A stretch of DNA of 64,000 nucleotides from Proteus hauseri ATCC 700826 (GTDB taxonomy: Bacteria > Pseudomonadota > Gammaproteobacteria > Enterobacterales > Enterobacteriaceae), in contig NZ_LXEV01000023.1 in the NCBI RefSeq assembly GCF_001654965.1, positions 220,770 to 284,769 on the forward strand, read 5' to 3'. Positions 37,087 through 46,475 of this stretch are shown piece by piece. Position 1 is the first letter of the stretch. Each line of letters opens with the position of its first letter. The notes under the pieces were generated by a model that saw only the letters and a program-made list of their open reading frames with translations, did no database searches and had not been told where the DNA came from. The translations under genes were made by a program, and so were the position numbers.

Positions 37087-38094
37087 TTAACTTTCACGAA
37101 TAGGAGAAAACATTAACTTAATCTGATTTTTGCTATCCCAAACACGGCATTGCCAATTTGTTCCTTCACTTTTTATTTGATTAATATACAAAACTTGTAA
37201 TGTCCCTAATGGCATTCCACTATTTAACTCTAGTCGTTTATTTTCAGCTCGTAATCCCGCAGATGCCAATAATATATTTTTTTTCTCAGTATGATAATAA
37301 CCTAACATAATGGGAAATGGCCCTTTCACTCCTATCTCGTGTAGCATTTTATTGAGTTTATTCAGCATATTATACATGCTTGGTAATGTGCGATGTTTTT
37401 CTGATGATTTTAATATATCATTAAATACAACTCGTAAGAGTAATGCGACAAGTAACCCATGTTCATCATCATGAGAAATATCAACACAATAAAAAACAAT
37501 TTGATTATTAGAGAGTGGCGCAATATCAAATAATAAACCCATTCGTTGCGCATCATTTAATTGCCGATAATTAACGCTATAACCGGCGACCACTTGCTTT
37601 ACTTGGGGCTGCATCTGTTTGACGAATGACTGAATATAATGAGTATCTTGGCGTAAGCTATTCCAAAGTGGCGCTAAGTGAACGCCTTCAATTAATACAG
37701 ATTCAAAAAAACCGGGACACAATACTTCGATTACTTTTTGCCTAAGCTTATTTAAATTTGTTACTGGCTTAAGAAATATTTCTTGAGCTCCTAAACGCAA
37801 CATTTCATCAATTTCAGCCATATTATCAGTACACGAAATAGCGATAACCGGAAAAGACCATTTACGTTGTTCAAGCTGAGTTAAAAAAGTGGGGCCATCC
37901 ATAATCGGCATTTTAATATCACATAAAATAAGATCAGGTTTTAAACCTTCATCCAGCAAAGAGAGTGCCTGACTACCATTATCAGTCATATAAACACAGG
38001 CTTTTTCATGTGAGAAGTATTCCGTCAGCATTGTGCGAAAAACAACTTCATCATCAATTATTAAGATCTTTTTGCCCACTAATGCCTTGTTCAT
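37087..38094 (-). CDS. rssB: RpoS adaptor / response regulator RssB (Hnr)
   Basis: This 335-residue protein has an N-terminal receiver domain (KILIIDDEVVFRTMLTEYF; phospho-acceptor Asp in LILCDIKMPIMDG; Lys in EIFLKPV). The C-terminal part is PP2C-like, with degenerate catalytic motifs (IVFYCVDISHDDEHGLLVALLLR). It delivers sigma S to ClpXP for degradation. The frame runs up to a TTG at 38109; the ATG at 38094 has GGGAG six bases upstream and gives the usual length. The position beside galU matches E. coli. Confidence 0.95.
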   Translation of the reverse strand: MNKALVGKKILIIDDEVVFRTMLTEYFSHEKACVYMTDNGSQALSLLDEGLKPDLILCDIKMPIMDGPTFLTQLEQRKWSFPVIAISCTDNMAEIDEMLRLGAQEIFLKPVTNLNKLRQKVIEVLCPGFFESVLIEGVHLAPLWNSLRQDTHYIQSFVKQMQPQVKQVVAGYSVNYRQLNDAQRMGLLFDIAPLSNNQIVFYCVDISHDDEHGLLVALLLRVVFNDILKSSEKHRTLPSMYNMLNKLNKMLHEIGVKGPFPIMLGYYHTEKKNILLASAGLRAENKRLELNSGMPLGTLQVLYINQIKSEGTNWQCRVWDSKNQIKLMFSPIRES

Positions 38095-38249
38095 CGGCGG
38101 CTCCCGCAACTAACATTTCACTTGCTGTGTAATTAGCGTTACATTATTAGTATCAGTTTAGTTCAACATCGACGTTAATTATTCCCAAAGGTTACTTTTT
38201 TCTCTTTCGTCGGAATTTCGTCAAGTGAAACGTGATTTAGGACACCATT

Positions 38250-38714
38250 TTGTCAATTCTATGCCCCTGTAATAGTCAGTTACCTTATAGTGAATGCTGC
38301 GAACCTTATCTGCTCGGCAATAAAAACGCCCCCACGGCACAAGCATTAATGCGTTCACGTTATTGTGCTTTTGTCTTTCATAATGCGGATTACCTAATAA
38401 AAACATGGCACCCTTCTTGTCGTGTAGAATCATTACGCGACGAGTTAATTGCAGGATTTCCAAATACACAATGGCTAGGGCTAAATGTTATTTCCTCACA
38501 AGGATCCCCTAAAGACAATGAAGCTTATGTCGAATTCTCGGCTTGCTTTATTGAAATAAATACCGATGATAAACAATATCTACACGAGCGTTCTCGTTTT
38601 ACAAAAATAGATGATAGTTGGTTTTATATCGATGGTGTAAAACCTAAAGTAGGTCGAAACGATCCATGCCCTTGTGGCTCAGGACGTAAATACAAAAAAT
38701 GTTGTGAACAATAA
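38250..38714 (+). CDS. ychJ: YchJ family protein with C-terminal SEC-C motif
   Basis: This 154-residue protein of unknown function has a Cys-rich N-terminus ([20 protein letters not shown]), the conserved middle [25 protein letters not shown], and a C-terminal SEC-C zinc motif ([18 protein letters not shown]). The start is a TTG at 38250. It is supported by AGGA seven bases upstream and by agreement of SILCPC with the N-terminus of the E. coli protein; no ATG is available. The gene faces away from rssB and precedes purU by 45 bp in the same direction. Confidence 0.93.
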   Translation: MSILCPCNSQLPYSECCEPYLLGNKNAPTAQALMRSRYCAFVFHNADYLIKTWHPSCRVESLRDELIAGFPNTQWLGLNVISSQGSPKDNEAYVEFSACFIEINTDDKQYLHERSRFTKIDDSWFYIDGVKPKVGRNDPCPCGSGRKYKKCCEQ

Positions 38715-38759
38715 CAACAAATAATTGCAAACAGACATCATTAAAGGATTTATCCGTAC

Positions 38760-39608
38760 ATGCAACACCAAAATACACAAAAGAAAATACTAAGAACTAT
38801 TTGTCCTGATGCGAAAGGACTTATCGCAAAAATCACGAATATTTGCTACAAACATCAATTAAATATCGTGCAAAATAGTGAATTTGTCGATCACCGCACT
38901 GGGCGCTTTTTTATGCGTACAGAACTTGAAGGTATCTTTAATGATGAGACATTCCTTGCTGATTTAGACGATGCACTACCACAAGGCTCTCAGCGTGAGC
39001 TTAATACATCAGGTCGCCGCCGCATTGTTGTTATGGTGACAAAAGAAGCGCACTGTTTGGGTGATTTACTCATGAAAAGCGCGTTTGGTGATTTGGATGT
39101 TGAAATTGCCGCAGTGATTGGTAATCACGACACATTAAAACATCTCGTAGAACAATTCGGTATTCCTTTTCATTTGGTTAGTCATGAAGGACTAACCCGT
39201 GATCAACACGATGAGAAGCTGATAACTCAAATTAACCAATACAAACCTGATTATGTTGTATTAGCAAAATACATGCGTGTTTTAACCCCCGCATTTGTTC
39301 AAAACTATCCTAATCAAATTATCAATATTCACCATTCTTTTTTACCTGCATTTATTGGTGCTCGTCCTTATCACCAAGCTTATGAGCGTGGAGTGAAAAT
39401 TATTGGTGCAACAGCGCACTATGTGAATGATAACTTAGATGAAGGCCCTATCATCACTCAGAATGTCATTAATGTTGACCACACATTCTCTGCTGAAGAT
39501 ATGATGAGAGCCGGCCGTGATGTTGAAAAAAATGTATTAAGCCATGCGCTGTATTGGGTTTTATCACAGCGCGTTTTTGTTTATGGCAACAGAACCATCA
39601 TTTTATAA
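38760..39608 (+). CDS. purU: Formyltetrahydrofolate deformylase PurU
   Basis: This 282-residue enzyme releases formate from 10-formyl-THF for purine synthesis and balances the one-carbon pool. An N-terminal ACT domain (about 8-85, ILRTICPDAKGLIAKITNIC) is followed by the formyltransferase fold, with IINIHHSFLPAFIGARPYHQAYERGVKIIGATAHYV carrying the catalytic Asn/His and DEGPIITQNV the Asp. It is full length. Its stop codon lies inside the first unit of a 26-bp tandem duplication. Confidence 0.97.
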   Translation: MQHQNTQKKILRTICPDAKGLIAKITNICYKHQLNIVQNSEFVDHRTGRFFMRTELEGIFNDETFLADLDDALPQGSQRELNTSGRRRIVVMVTKEAHCLGDLLMKSAFGDLDVEIAAVIGNHDTLKHLVEQFGIPFHLVSHEGLTRDQHDEKLITQINQYKPDYVVLAKYMRVLTPAFVQNYPNQIINIHHSFLPAFIGARPYHQAYERGVKIIGATAHYVNDNLDEGPIITQNVINVDHTFSAEDMMRAGRDVEKNVLSHALYWVLSQRVFVYGNRTIIL

Positions 39609-39657
39609 TCTAAACACCTTGATTAGGTAATTAATCTAAACACCTTGATTAGGTAAT
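39606..39657. repeat. Perfect 26-bp tandem duplication at the purU 3' end
   Basis: The unit at 39606-39631 begins with the purU stop codon TAA and is repeated exactly at 39632-39657. Each unit contains the small dyad ACCT-N5-AGGT. It precedes the purU terminator. Confidence 0.92.
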
Positions 39658-39663
39658 AAAGAT

Positions 39664-39696
39664 AAGCGGTATAATGTTATACCGCTTTTTATTTTT
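39664..39696 (+). terminator. Terminator of purU
   Basis: AAGCGGTATAA (39664-39674) and TTATACCGCTT (39677-39687) form an 11-bp stem followed by TTTATTTTTAT. Confidence 0.92.
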
Positions 39697-39820
39697 ATCT
39701 AAGACTGATTTAATTACTTTGCTATTTAAATATTTAGTCTAAAATCAACACAATAGCGAACGAAACTTAAACAAAGCGAACATTTTTACAGCGATTGATC
39801 TATTTTTGATAAAATAGCGC

Positions 39821-39856
39821 TTTACACATCTCCGGTATTTGGTATTATTGCGCCCG
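39821..39856 (+). promoter_or_regulatory. Promoter of tRNA-Tyr with GC-rich discriminator
   Basis: TTTACA (39821-39826), a 16-base spacer and TATTAT (39843-39848) form a good sigma-70 promoter. The next bases, TGCGCCCGC, form a GC-rich discriminator between the -10 and the likely start. This is the hallmark of stringently controlled stable-RNA promoters and closely resembles the E. coli tyrT promoter. Confidence 0.75.
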
Positions 39857-39886
39857 CTGTCACGGACAGCAGCAAAATTAAATGTT

Positions 39887-39971
<85 letters not shown>

Positions 39972-39996
39972 TCTCTTCTCCACGTTTTACCTCTTA

Positions 39997-40860
39997 TCAC
40001 TGCATATTTTTAATTAAATCAACAAACCTATTTAGTACACTTGAATGATATTTAGATTTATAAATGTAACAACTGTATCGTAATTCTGTTTGAGTTAACG
40101 CCAAAAAGCACAGTGACTGATCATTATCATACTTAAGCGGATTTTCATCTGTTAATAAAATAGAATCGTGTGTTTGTATAAAATTTAAACAGCAATTTAA
40201 ATCATCCATCATCCTAATACTGACCGCTTTAGTTTTTTGTGCAATTTCATTCTCCAAATTTTTTATTTTTGATGTTTTATAAAGAGCAGGATCACATAAC
40301 CAAATATTATCACTCAATAAGCTATTTATATTTCCTTCAAATTTTGAAGCCATATCTTGGCGACAACAGATACCTAAATATTTATTTTCTATCTTATGTA
40401 CCATACTAAATTTTTCACTAATAATTTTATCTGAACTTAATATTAATGTATTACCATCATAATCAGATATTTCATCAAAATTTTCCTTTGAAAATCTCAT
40501 TATATTTATATGTGATTGATTTTTATTAGCCGCTTTATATAACTCCGTTAAATAACAACTTTTCCCCCAATCGTAATACACATGAATACTATTATTAATA
40601 ACCCCTAATGTATGTTTTTTAGTAATCTCTTTTTCCTGTAAATAAAGTGATTTAAGATCATTGTATAGCTCTAGCCCATCCTGAGTTAAGCTCATACCAA
40701 ATTTTTCACGTTTAAATAGGCGCTTACCCAGTACTGCTTCAAAGTCCTTGATAGACTTAGCAACAGGCGGTGTAGTACGATTCATCACACGAGCTGCTTT
40801 GCTTAAAGATCCATTTTCTACTACTGCCATAAAGGCTTCTAATTTACGAGAGAAAAACAT
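39997..40860 (-). CDS. Orphan LysR-like regulator
   Basis: This 287-residue protein has an N-terminal winged HTH of LysR type (KLEAFMAVVENGSLSKAARV, then KDFEAVLGKRLFKRE). The C-terminal effector region is poorly conserved and unusually rich in Lys, Asn, Ile and Asp. The gene is more AT-rich than its neighbours and sits just downstream of the tRNA gene on the opposite strand, without an obvious partner. Its target is not apparent. Base composition and position suggest an acquired gene or a fast-evolving one. Confidence 0.75.
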   Translation of the reverse strand: MFFSRKLEAFMAVVENGSLSKAARVMNRTTPPVAKSIKDFEAVLGKRLFKREKFGMSLTQDGLELYNDLKSLYLQEKEITKKHTLGVINNSIHVYYDWGKSCYLTELYKAANKNQSHINIMRFSKENFDEISDYDGNTLILSSDKIISEKFSMVHKIENKYLGICCRQDMASKFEGNINSLLSDNIWLCDPALYKTSKIKNLENEIAQKTKAVSIRMMDDLNCCLNFIQTHDSILLTDENPLKYDNDQSLCFLALTQTELRYSCYIYKSKYHSSVLNRFVDLIKNMQ

Positions 40861-41287
40861 ATTTCACCATTCCTTTGCTATATTGAAGAAAACAATCCAA
40901 TTAATTAATTTAAAAAAATATTCTTATAAAAAATGAATGTTAATTTATTCTTTTTATTTTCACCCCCTAATAAAAATGATCATTACTTGAAAGTTTATAT
41001 TCATTCTTTCACATTTCTTTATATATAAAGAATGACAATACTTACATTCTTCTATCAAAGATTAGTTTATGTTTCTACTTTATTCAGTTAATATTTTTTG
41101 TTACATGAATGCTTGTTTTTATTAAATTATCACATCATTATTTTATTTGTTATTTAATATTCTATAAATTGCTCTTATTTAATCATTGATAAGTCCTGTT
41201 ATTGGCATCATATTTACTTACATTAGCGCTAGCTTCCTGTTAGTATAAGTAATTCTATTATTCAATTTATAAATGGTTAACATTCAC
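40861..41287. promoter_or_regulatory. Divergent spacer LysR / xthA with an 18-bp palindrome
   Basis: This 427-bp AT-rich spacer lies between divergent genes. TTCTTTATATATAAAGAA at 41015-41032 is a perfect palindrome, about 155 bp upstream of the LysR start, and could be an operator. No gene was seen. Confidence 0.5.
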
Positions 41288-42094
41288 ATGAAATTTGTCT
41301 CTTTCAATATTAATGGCCTACGTGCTCGCCCTCACCAACTTGAAGCTATTATAGAAAAACACCAACCCGATGTTATCGGACTCCAAGAAACAAAAGTTCA
41401 TGATGATATGTTTCCATTAGAATCAGTCGGATCTTTGGGCTATCACGTTTTTTATCATGGACAGAAAGGTCATTATGGCGTTGCCTTATTAACTAAAGCA
41501 AAACCTGTTGCTGTACGTAAAGGCTTTCCTGGTGACGATGATGACGCCCAGCGTCGTATGATTATGGCTGATATCGAAACACCAGCAGGATTACTTACTG
41601 TAATGAATGGTTATTTCCCACAAGGTGAAAGCCGTGATCATGAAACTAAATTCCCAGCCAAAGAAAAGTTCTATGCTGATCTGCAAAATTATCTTACGAC
41701 AAACCTAAAACCTACATCTCCAGTACTGATTATGGGGGATTTAAATATTAGCCCAACCGATAAAGATATTGGTATTGGCGAAAATAATATGAAGCGTTGG
41801 CTAAAAACAGGAAAATGTTCATTTTTGCCTGAAGAACGTGAATGGCTCGCTACATTAATGGGCTGGGGTTTGACCGATACATTTCGTGAAAAACATCCTG
41901 AAATTGAAGATAAATTTTCGTGGTTTGATTATCGCTCTAAAGGGTTTGATGATAACAGAGGCTTACGTATCGATTTATTATTAGCAAGCCGCTGTTTAGC
42001 CGATAATTGTATTGCAACGGGTATTGATTATGATATTCGTGGAATGGAAAAGCCATCTGATCATGCCCCTGTTTGGGCTGAATTTAAACTGTAA
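41288..42094 (+). CDS. xthA: Exodeoxyribonuclease III (AP endonuclease XthA)
   Basis: This 268-residue Mg-dependent DNA repair enzyme cleaves 5' of abasic sites and has 3'-exonuclease and phosphatase activity. Motifs of the EEP nuclease family are visible: [26 protein letters not shown] (metal Glu), [27 protein letters not shown] (Asp/Asn) and KPSDHAPVW (catalytic Asp-His). The frame begins earlier at 41273; the ATG at 41288 matches the E. coli N-terminus and length exactly. Confidence 0.97.
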   Translation: MKFVSFNINGLRARPHQLEAIIEKHQPDVIGLQETKVHDDMFPLESVGSLGYHVFYHGQKGHYGVALLTKAKPVAVRKGFPGDDDDAQRRMIMADIETPAGLLTVMNGYFPQGESRDHETKFPAKEKFYADLQNYLTTNLKPTSPVLIMGDLNISPTDKDIGIGENNMKRWLKTGKCSFLPEEREWLATLMGWGLTDTFREKHPEIEDKFSWFDYRSKGFDDNRGLRIDLLLASRCLADNCIATGIDYDIRGMEKPSDHAPVWAEFKL

Positions 42095-42121
42095 TGACGG
42101 TTTAAGAATATATTGAAATTA

Positions 42122-42146
42122 TATCCCCTGAAAAATACAGGGGATA
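42122..42146. terminator. Terminator between xthA and topB
   Basis: TATCCCCTG (42122-42130) and CAGGGGATA (42138-42146) form a 9-bp stem with a seven-base loop between the two convergent genes. The flanks are A/T-rich on both sides. Confidence 0.75.
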
Positions 42147-42161
42147 ATTAAAACACACTAA

Positions 42162-44129
42162 TTAATGCTCTATTTTTTCGTCTTTATTTTTTACGCCACT
42201 TTTAGTCTTGCTACTTTTCGTTTCACTTTGCTTTTTAGTTGCTGATTTGCGTTTTTTATAATTTGCCGGCGTAGGTAAATTTCTAAAGGCCTGAATATTA
42301 GGCCGACGCTTAGCCTGAGTTATCAATTCAATAAGCGTATTATTCAATGGCAACATAAAATCTTGATATTTAAATTGCTTTTCACTTATTTGCGTTAATA
42401 TCGATTCCCAATGTGCAGTCATATCTGGTAATGTGGCCAATTCAGGCAAAACATTAATTAGTGCTCTACCCGCTGGTGTAGACGTAATTGCTCGTCCTTT
42501 CTTTTGCAAGAATCCACGCTTAAACAGCAATTCAATAATTCCTGCTCGCGTTGCTTCCGTTCCTAATCCATCTGTTGCTCTTAGGATTTTCTTAAGATCT
42601 TTATCTTGCACAAACCTAGCTATCCCAGTCATTGCTGACAGCAACGTCGCATCAGTAAAAGGCCTTGGGGGCTGAGTTTGTTTTTCAACAATCTCACCCT
42701 TTTCACATAGCAACTCATCGCCTTTTGCTACCACAGGCAAAGGTAAACCATCATTTTCAGCATCTTGTTCTTTACTGCCTAATAATAATCGCCAACCTGC
42801 TTGTGCTAAAAATCTTGCTTTGGCAATGAACTTACCATTTTCGATATCAAGTTCAATAACACATTTGCGATACACCGCATCAGGCATAAATTGCATTAAA
42901 TATTGGCGAGCCACTAAATAATAGATATTTTTTTCGTTTTCATTTAACGAAATATTGCCAGTTTTGGCTGTAGGAATAATTGCATGGTGAGCATCAACTT
43001 TTTTATCATCCCAGCACCGATTCTTTTTATCGATATCTAATGCATCTTGCGGTAATAAGCTGTTATCGTGCACACTAATAGCGTTAACAACCGCGTGACG
43101 CCCTGCAAAATGTTCTTGTGGGAGATAACGACTATCAGAACGAGGATAAGTAATAAGTTTGTGGGTTTCATATAAACGCTGACATGTATCAAGCACTTGT
43201 TGCGCACTTAATCCAAAGCGTTTTGCGGCCTCAATCTGTAAAGCCGATAATGAAAAAGGCAATGGCGCTATTTCAGATTCTTGCTTATCTTGATAATCCG
43301 TTACATTCGCGGGTTTATTTTTTATTCTTTCAACAACATGTTCAGCAAGCTTGCGATTTAATAATCGCCCTTCTTCATCTTGCCAGGCTTCACAATGCTC
43401 ACTTGGTTGCCAAGTCGCCATAAAGCGTTCATCCGCTGGCGTAACGATATGCGCTTTAACTTCAAAAAAATCCTTAGGAATAAAGTTTTCTATTTCTTCA
43501 TCGCGACGAACCACTAATCCTAGCACTGGTGTTTGAACTCGCCCTACGGATAAAACACCTTGATAACCATTTCTTTGGCCTAATAAGGTATAGGCTCTTG
43601 TCATATTGATACCATAAAGCCAATCCGCTCTGGCCCTTGCTAAAGCAGAGACGCATAGCGGAATAAATTCATGGTTGTAGCGTAACTTATCAATAGCTCG
43701 CGTCACCGCCGCGGGGTTTAAATCATTAATTAAACAACGGCGGGCTTCTTTTTTTTGCTTTGCGCTAATATTTAGATAGTTAAGAACTTCATCAACTAAT
43801 AGCTGACCTTCACGGTCGGGGTCTCCGGCATGAATAACTTCATCAGCTTGCTTAAGTAATGTTTTAATTGTCTCTAACTGTTTTTTGACATCAGCTCGTG
43901 GCTTGAGTTGCCATTGTTCAGGAATTATCGGCAAATCATCTAACGACCAGCGAGCATATCGCGGGTCGTATGCATCCGGCTCAGCCTGCTCAAGTAAGTG
44001 ACCGACACACCATGTCACATACTGGTTATCACCACAAAGTATAAATCCATCACCTCGTTTATGAGGTTTAGGCAACACATCAGCAATAGCTCGAGCAAGG
44101 CTGGGTTTTTCTGCAATAAATAATCTCAT
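42162..44129 (-). CDS. topB: DNA topoisomerase III
   Basis: This 655-residue type IA topoisomerase decatenates DNA and works with RecQ-family helicases. It has a TOPRIM domain at the N-terminus ([19 protein letters not shown] and [17 protein letters not shown]), [14 protein letters not shown], and the catalytic Tyr in [16 protein letters not shown] near residue 330. Then come [20 protein letters not shown] and a Lys/Ser-rich basic tail. Gene order ydjA-selD-topB is as in E. coli, and the gene begins 4 bp after selD. Confidence 0.97.
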   Translation of the reverse strand: MRLFIAEKPSLARAIADVLPKPHKRGDGFILCGDNQYVTWCVGHLLEQAEPDAYDPRYARWSLDDLPIIPEQWQLKPRADVKKQLETIKTLLKQADEVIHAGDPDREGQLLVDEVLNYLNISAKQKKEARRCLINDLNPAAVTRAIDKLRYNHEFIPLCVSALARARADWLYGINMTRAYTLLGQRNGYQGVLSVGRVQTPVLGLVVRRDEEIENFIPKDFFEVKAHIVTPADERFMATWQPSEHCEAWQDEEGRLLNRKLAEHVVERIKNKPANVTDYQDKQESEIAPLPFSLSALQIEAAKRFGLSAQQVLDTCQRLYETHKLITYPRSDSRYLPQEHFAGRHAVVNAISVHDNSLLPQDALDIDKKNRCWDDKKVDAHHAIIPTAKTGNISLNENEKNIYYLVARQYLMQFMPDAVYRKCVIELDIENGKFIAKARFLAQAGWRLLLGSKEQDAENDGLPLPVVAKGDELLCEKGEIVEKQTQPPRPFTDATLLSAMTGIARFVQDKDLKKILRATDGLGTEATRAGIIELLFKRGFLQKKGRAITSTPAGRALINVLPELATLPDMTAHWESILTQISEKQFKYQDFMLPLNNTLIELITQAKRRPNIQAFRNLPTPANYKKRKSATKKQSETKSSKTKSGVKNKDEKIEH

Positions 44130-44133
44130 TACG

Positions 44134-45177
44134 TTAGTTTATCACTTCAATTAACGCTCTGTTTGATACCGGCGCGGTTAACTCACCAATAGAAGTTAAC
44201 TCAATATCAAAACGTGCTGCGACTTCTTTTACTTGCTCAATTGCTTCTGGTGATACAGCTAATAATAAACCACCCGAAGTTTGAGGATCGCACAATAATT
44301 TACGTTGCATTTCGCTAATTTCACCAATTAAATGGCCATAGCTTTCAAAGTTACGTCCCGTTCCGCCTGGCACACAACCTTGTTCAATATAAGATTCAAT
44401 TTCTGGTAATTTAGGAACTTGTGAGAAATGCACAGTGGCTTGTACATCAGAGCCTTCACAAATTTCACTTAAATGCCCTAATAATCCAAAGCCTGTAACG
44501 TCAGTCATTGCCGTTACGCCTTCGATATCAGAAAAATCAGCGCCAGCTTTATTCATACGACACATGATTTCTGTTGCTAGACCCTGATGCTCAGGCTTTA
44601 ACAATCCTTTTTTCTCAGCAGTAGTTAACACACCAATCCCTAAAGGTTTAGTTAAAAACAGCTGACAACCTGCTTTAGCCGCGCTATTTTTCTTAACTTT
44701 ACTAACAGGAACCACACCGGTTACCGCAAGACCAAAAATAGGTTCAGGCGCATCAATAGAATGGCCACCAGCCAGAGAAATCCCCGCCTCTTGGCATGCA
44801 GCACGACCGCCTTCAATCACTTCTCGCGCAATTTCAGGTGCCAATTTATCAATTGGCCAACCTAAAATAGCTATCGCCATAATAGGTTTTCCCCCCATGG
44901 CAAAAATATCACTGATCGCATTTGTCGCGGCAATACGACCAAAATCGTAAGGATTATCAACGATAGGCATAAAAAAGTCGGTAGTACTGATAATACCGGT
45001 GCCATTACCTAAATCATAAACTGCAGCATCATCTTTGGTTTCGTTACCAACCAATAAATGAGGATCATGAAATTTGGCTTGCTCACTATGTAAAATAGTT
45101 TCAAGTACCTTTGGTGAAATTTTACAGCCACAACCTGCACCATGACTATATTGTGTTAGACGAATAGCTTCAGACAT
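44134..45177 (-). CDS. selD: Selenide, water dikinase SelD
   Basis: This 347-residue enzyme makes selenophosphate from selenide and ATP for selenocysteine tRNA and selenouridine. The active-site loop [11 protein letters not shown] has an ordinary Cys (residue 16), not selenocysteine, and the conserved Lys. Other family motifs are [50 protein letters not shown] and [14 protein letters not shown]. It is full length, 15 bp after ydjA. It implies that the organism makes selenoproteins, such as formate dehydrogenase. Confidence 0.97.
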   Translation of the reverse strand: MSEAIRLTQYSHGAGCGCKISPKVLETILHSEQAKFHDPHLLVGNETKDDAAVYDLGNGTGIISTTDFFMPIVDNPYDFGRIAATNAISDIFAMGGKPIMAIAILGWPIDKLAPEIAREVIEGGRAACQEAGISLAGGHSIDAPEPIFGLAVTGVVPVSKVKKNSAAKAGCQLFLTKPLGIGVLTTAEKKGLLKPEHQGLATEIMCRMNKAGADFSDIEGVTAMTDVTGFGLLGHLSEICEGSDVQATVHFSQVPKLPEIESYIEQGCVPGGTGRNFESYGHLIGEISEMQRKLLCDPQTSGGLLLAVSPEAIEQVKEVAARFDIELTSIGELTAPVSNRALIEVIN

Positions 45178-45192
45178 AAAACGTATCCTTTA

Positions 45193-45744
45193 TTAAAAAT
45201 AGGTCACAAAATCAGTTAAGTCAGCAGGAGATACGGTTGCTGGCGCTTTTAATGTCGGCGTTCCTAAATATAAAAAACCCACAATTTGATCATGCTCACC
45301 ACAACCAAGACCCTTTCTTACCACTGCATCATGAGTCCATGAGCCGGAACGCCAAATACCACCAAATCCTTGAGCAAGTGCCGCCATTTGCATAGCCTGA
45401 ACACAACAACCAGCGGCAACAACTTGCTCCCATTCAGGTACTTTTGGGTGTGATTTCACTTTAGCGATAACAGCAATAATTAAAGGAGCTCGAAAAGGCG
45501 CATTCTTTGCTTTTTCTTCAACATCAGCACCAAGTTTGTTCACAACTGCGGCTTTATGTAGCAGCTGGCTAAAGCGCTCAATACCTTCATTTTGCATAAC
45601 AACAAAATGCCAAGGTTTTAATGCGCCATGATCAGGTGCCCGCATCCCCGCCTGTAAAATAGTATCAAGTGCTTTACTATCAGGGGCGGGAGTGGTGAGT
45701 CTAGAAGCTGAGCGACGATTTAAAAGCAGTGTTAATGCATCCAT
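45193..45744 (-). CDS. ydjA: Nitroreductase-family protein YdjA
   Basis: This 183-residue FMN-binding protein has the compact nitroreductase fold: [18 protein letters not shown] at the start, [18 protein letters not shown] and [22 protein letters not shown]. It is short, like E. coli YdjA. The true substrate is unknown. It is the first gene of the ydjA-selD-topB unit. Confidence 0.95.
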   Translation of the reverse strand: MDALTLLLNRRSASRLTTPAPDSKALDTILQAGMRAPDHGALKPWHFVVMQNEGIERFSQLLHKAAVVNKLGADVEEKAKNAPFRAPLIIAVIAKVKSHPKVPEWEQVVAAGCCVQAMQMAALAQGFGGIWRSGSWTHDAVVRKGLGCGEHDQIVGFLYLGTPTLKAPATVSPADLTDFVTYF

Positions 45745-46475
45745 TTTTTATTCTCCTGTCAGCGTTTGATTTTAGCAAATTGCTACTTTTTTAGGGATGA
45801 ACAGTTCTTATCAATTCTCAGTATAACAAACTGTTATATTACCATCATCCGCAAATGAAGGCGGGGATTTTTAACGAAAAAACAGTTCATTTCCTATCAC
45901 AATGCGCTTTTTGCTCATAAAATGAATGCTTTTTTATTTTATGTCATACATTGCGTTATCTAGGTTCAACATTTCGTACAACTAAAATAAGTTTTCTGCC
46001 AGAACGACCAAGTTATTTCTTTTATTCTTTGCAATGAACGCTATTCTTTTCGTTTAAGATACTTATCGACTTAAAGATAGATTATTAATATTGGCTTAAT
46101 AGTGTGCTGCAATAATAGGCTAGTTATAAATCAATGACAGACATTCGGTAGCGCCTATATTAGAATATTCGTAATTGTCACTTTCAAGTCGTTTAAAGGC
46201 TTAGTATTAAACATAAAACGACATAAGATTATTGCTGTGAAATTTAGCTATTCAGATTCACGATTAGCGAGTAATAAAGCGTAGGAAAAATGCCTAAAAT
46301 AATTGTTATTCACCTGTATGGCATTAAACTATTTAGCATCAGAATATCTATTCTTATTGCAATTGTTCACTTCAATATCTGTATGCCATCCATTTACGTT
46401 AACCTGCCTTTTCACAAATAATTCTAGCATGACTGTTTAGAATTAATTTTTAGCTTTACATGATGTGGAGATAAT
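45745..46475. promoter_or_regulatory. 731-bp divergent spacer ydjA / sppA
   Basis: No gene or RNA was recognised. It must contain the promoters of ydjA (leftward) and sppA (rightward). It is long for this region and AT-rich throughout. ATGGCAT near 46319 and ATGCCAT near 46382 are inverted copies, but too far apart to be convincing. Confidence 0.4.

Noticed and set aside
44134..45177. Selenocysteine-containing SelD
   Set aside because: The active-site loop is encoded with normal Cys codons and no in-frame TGA.
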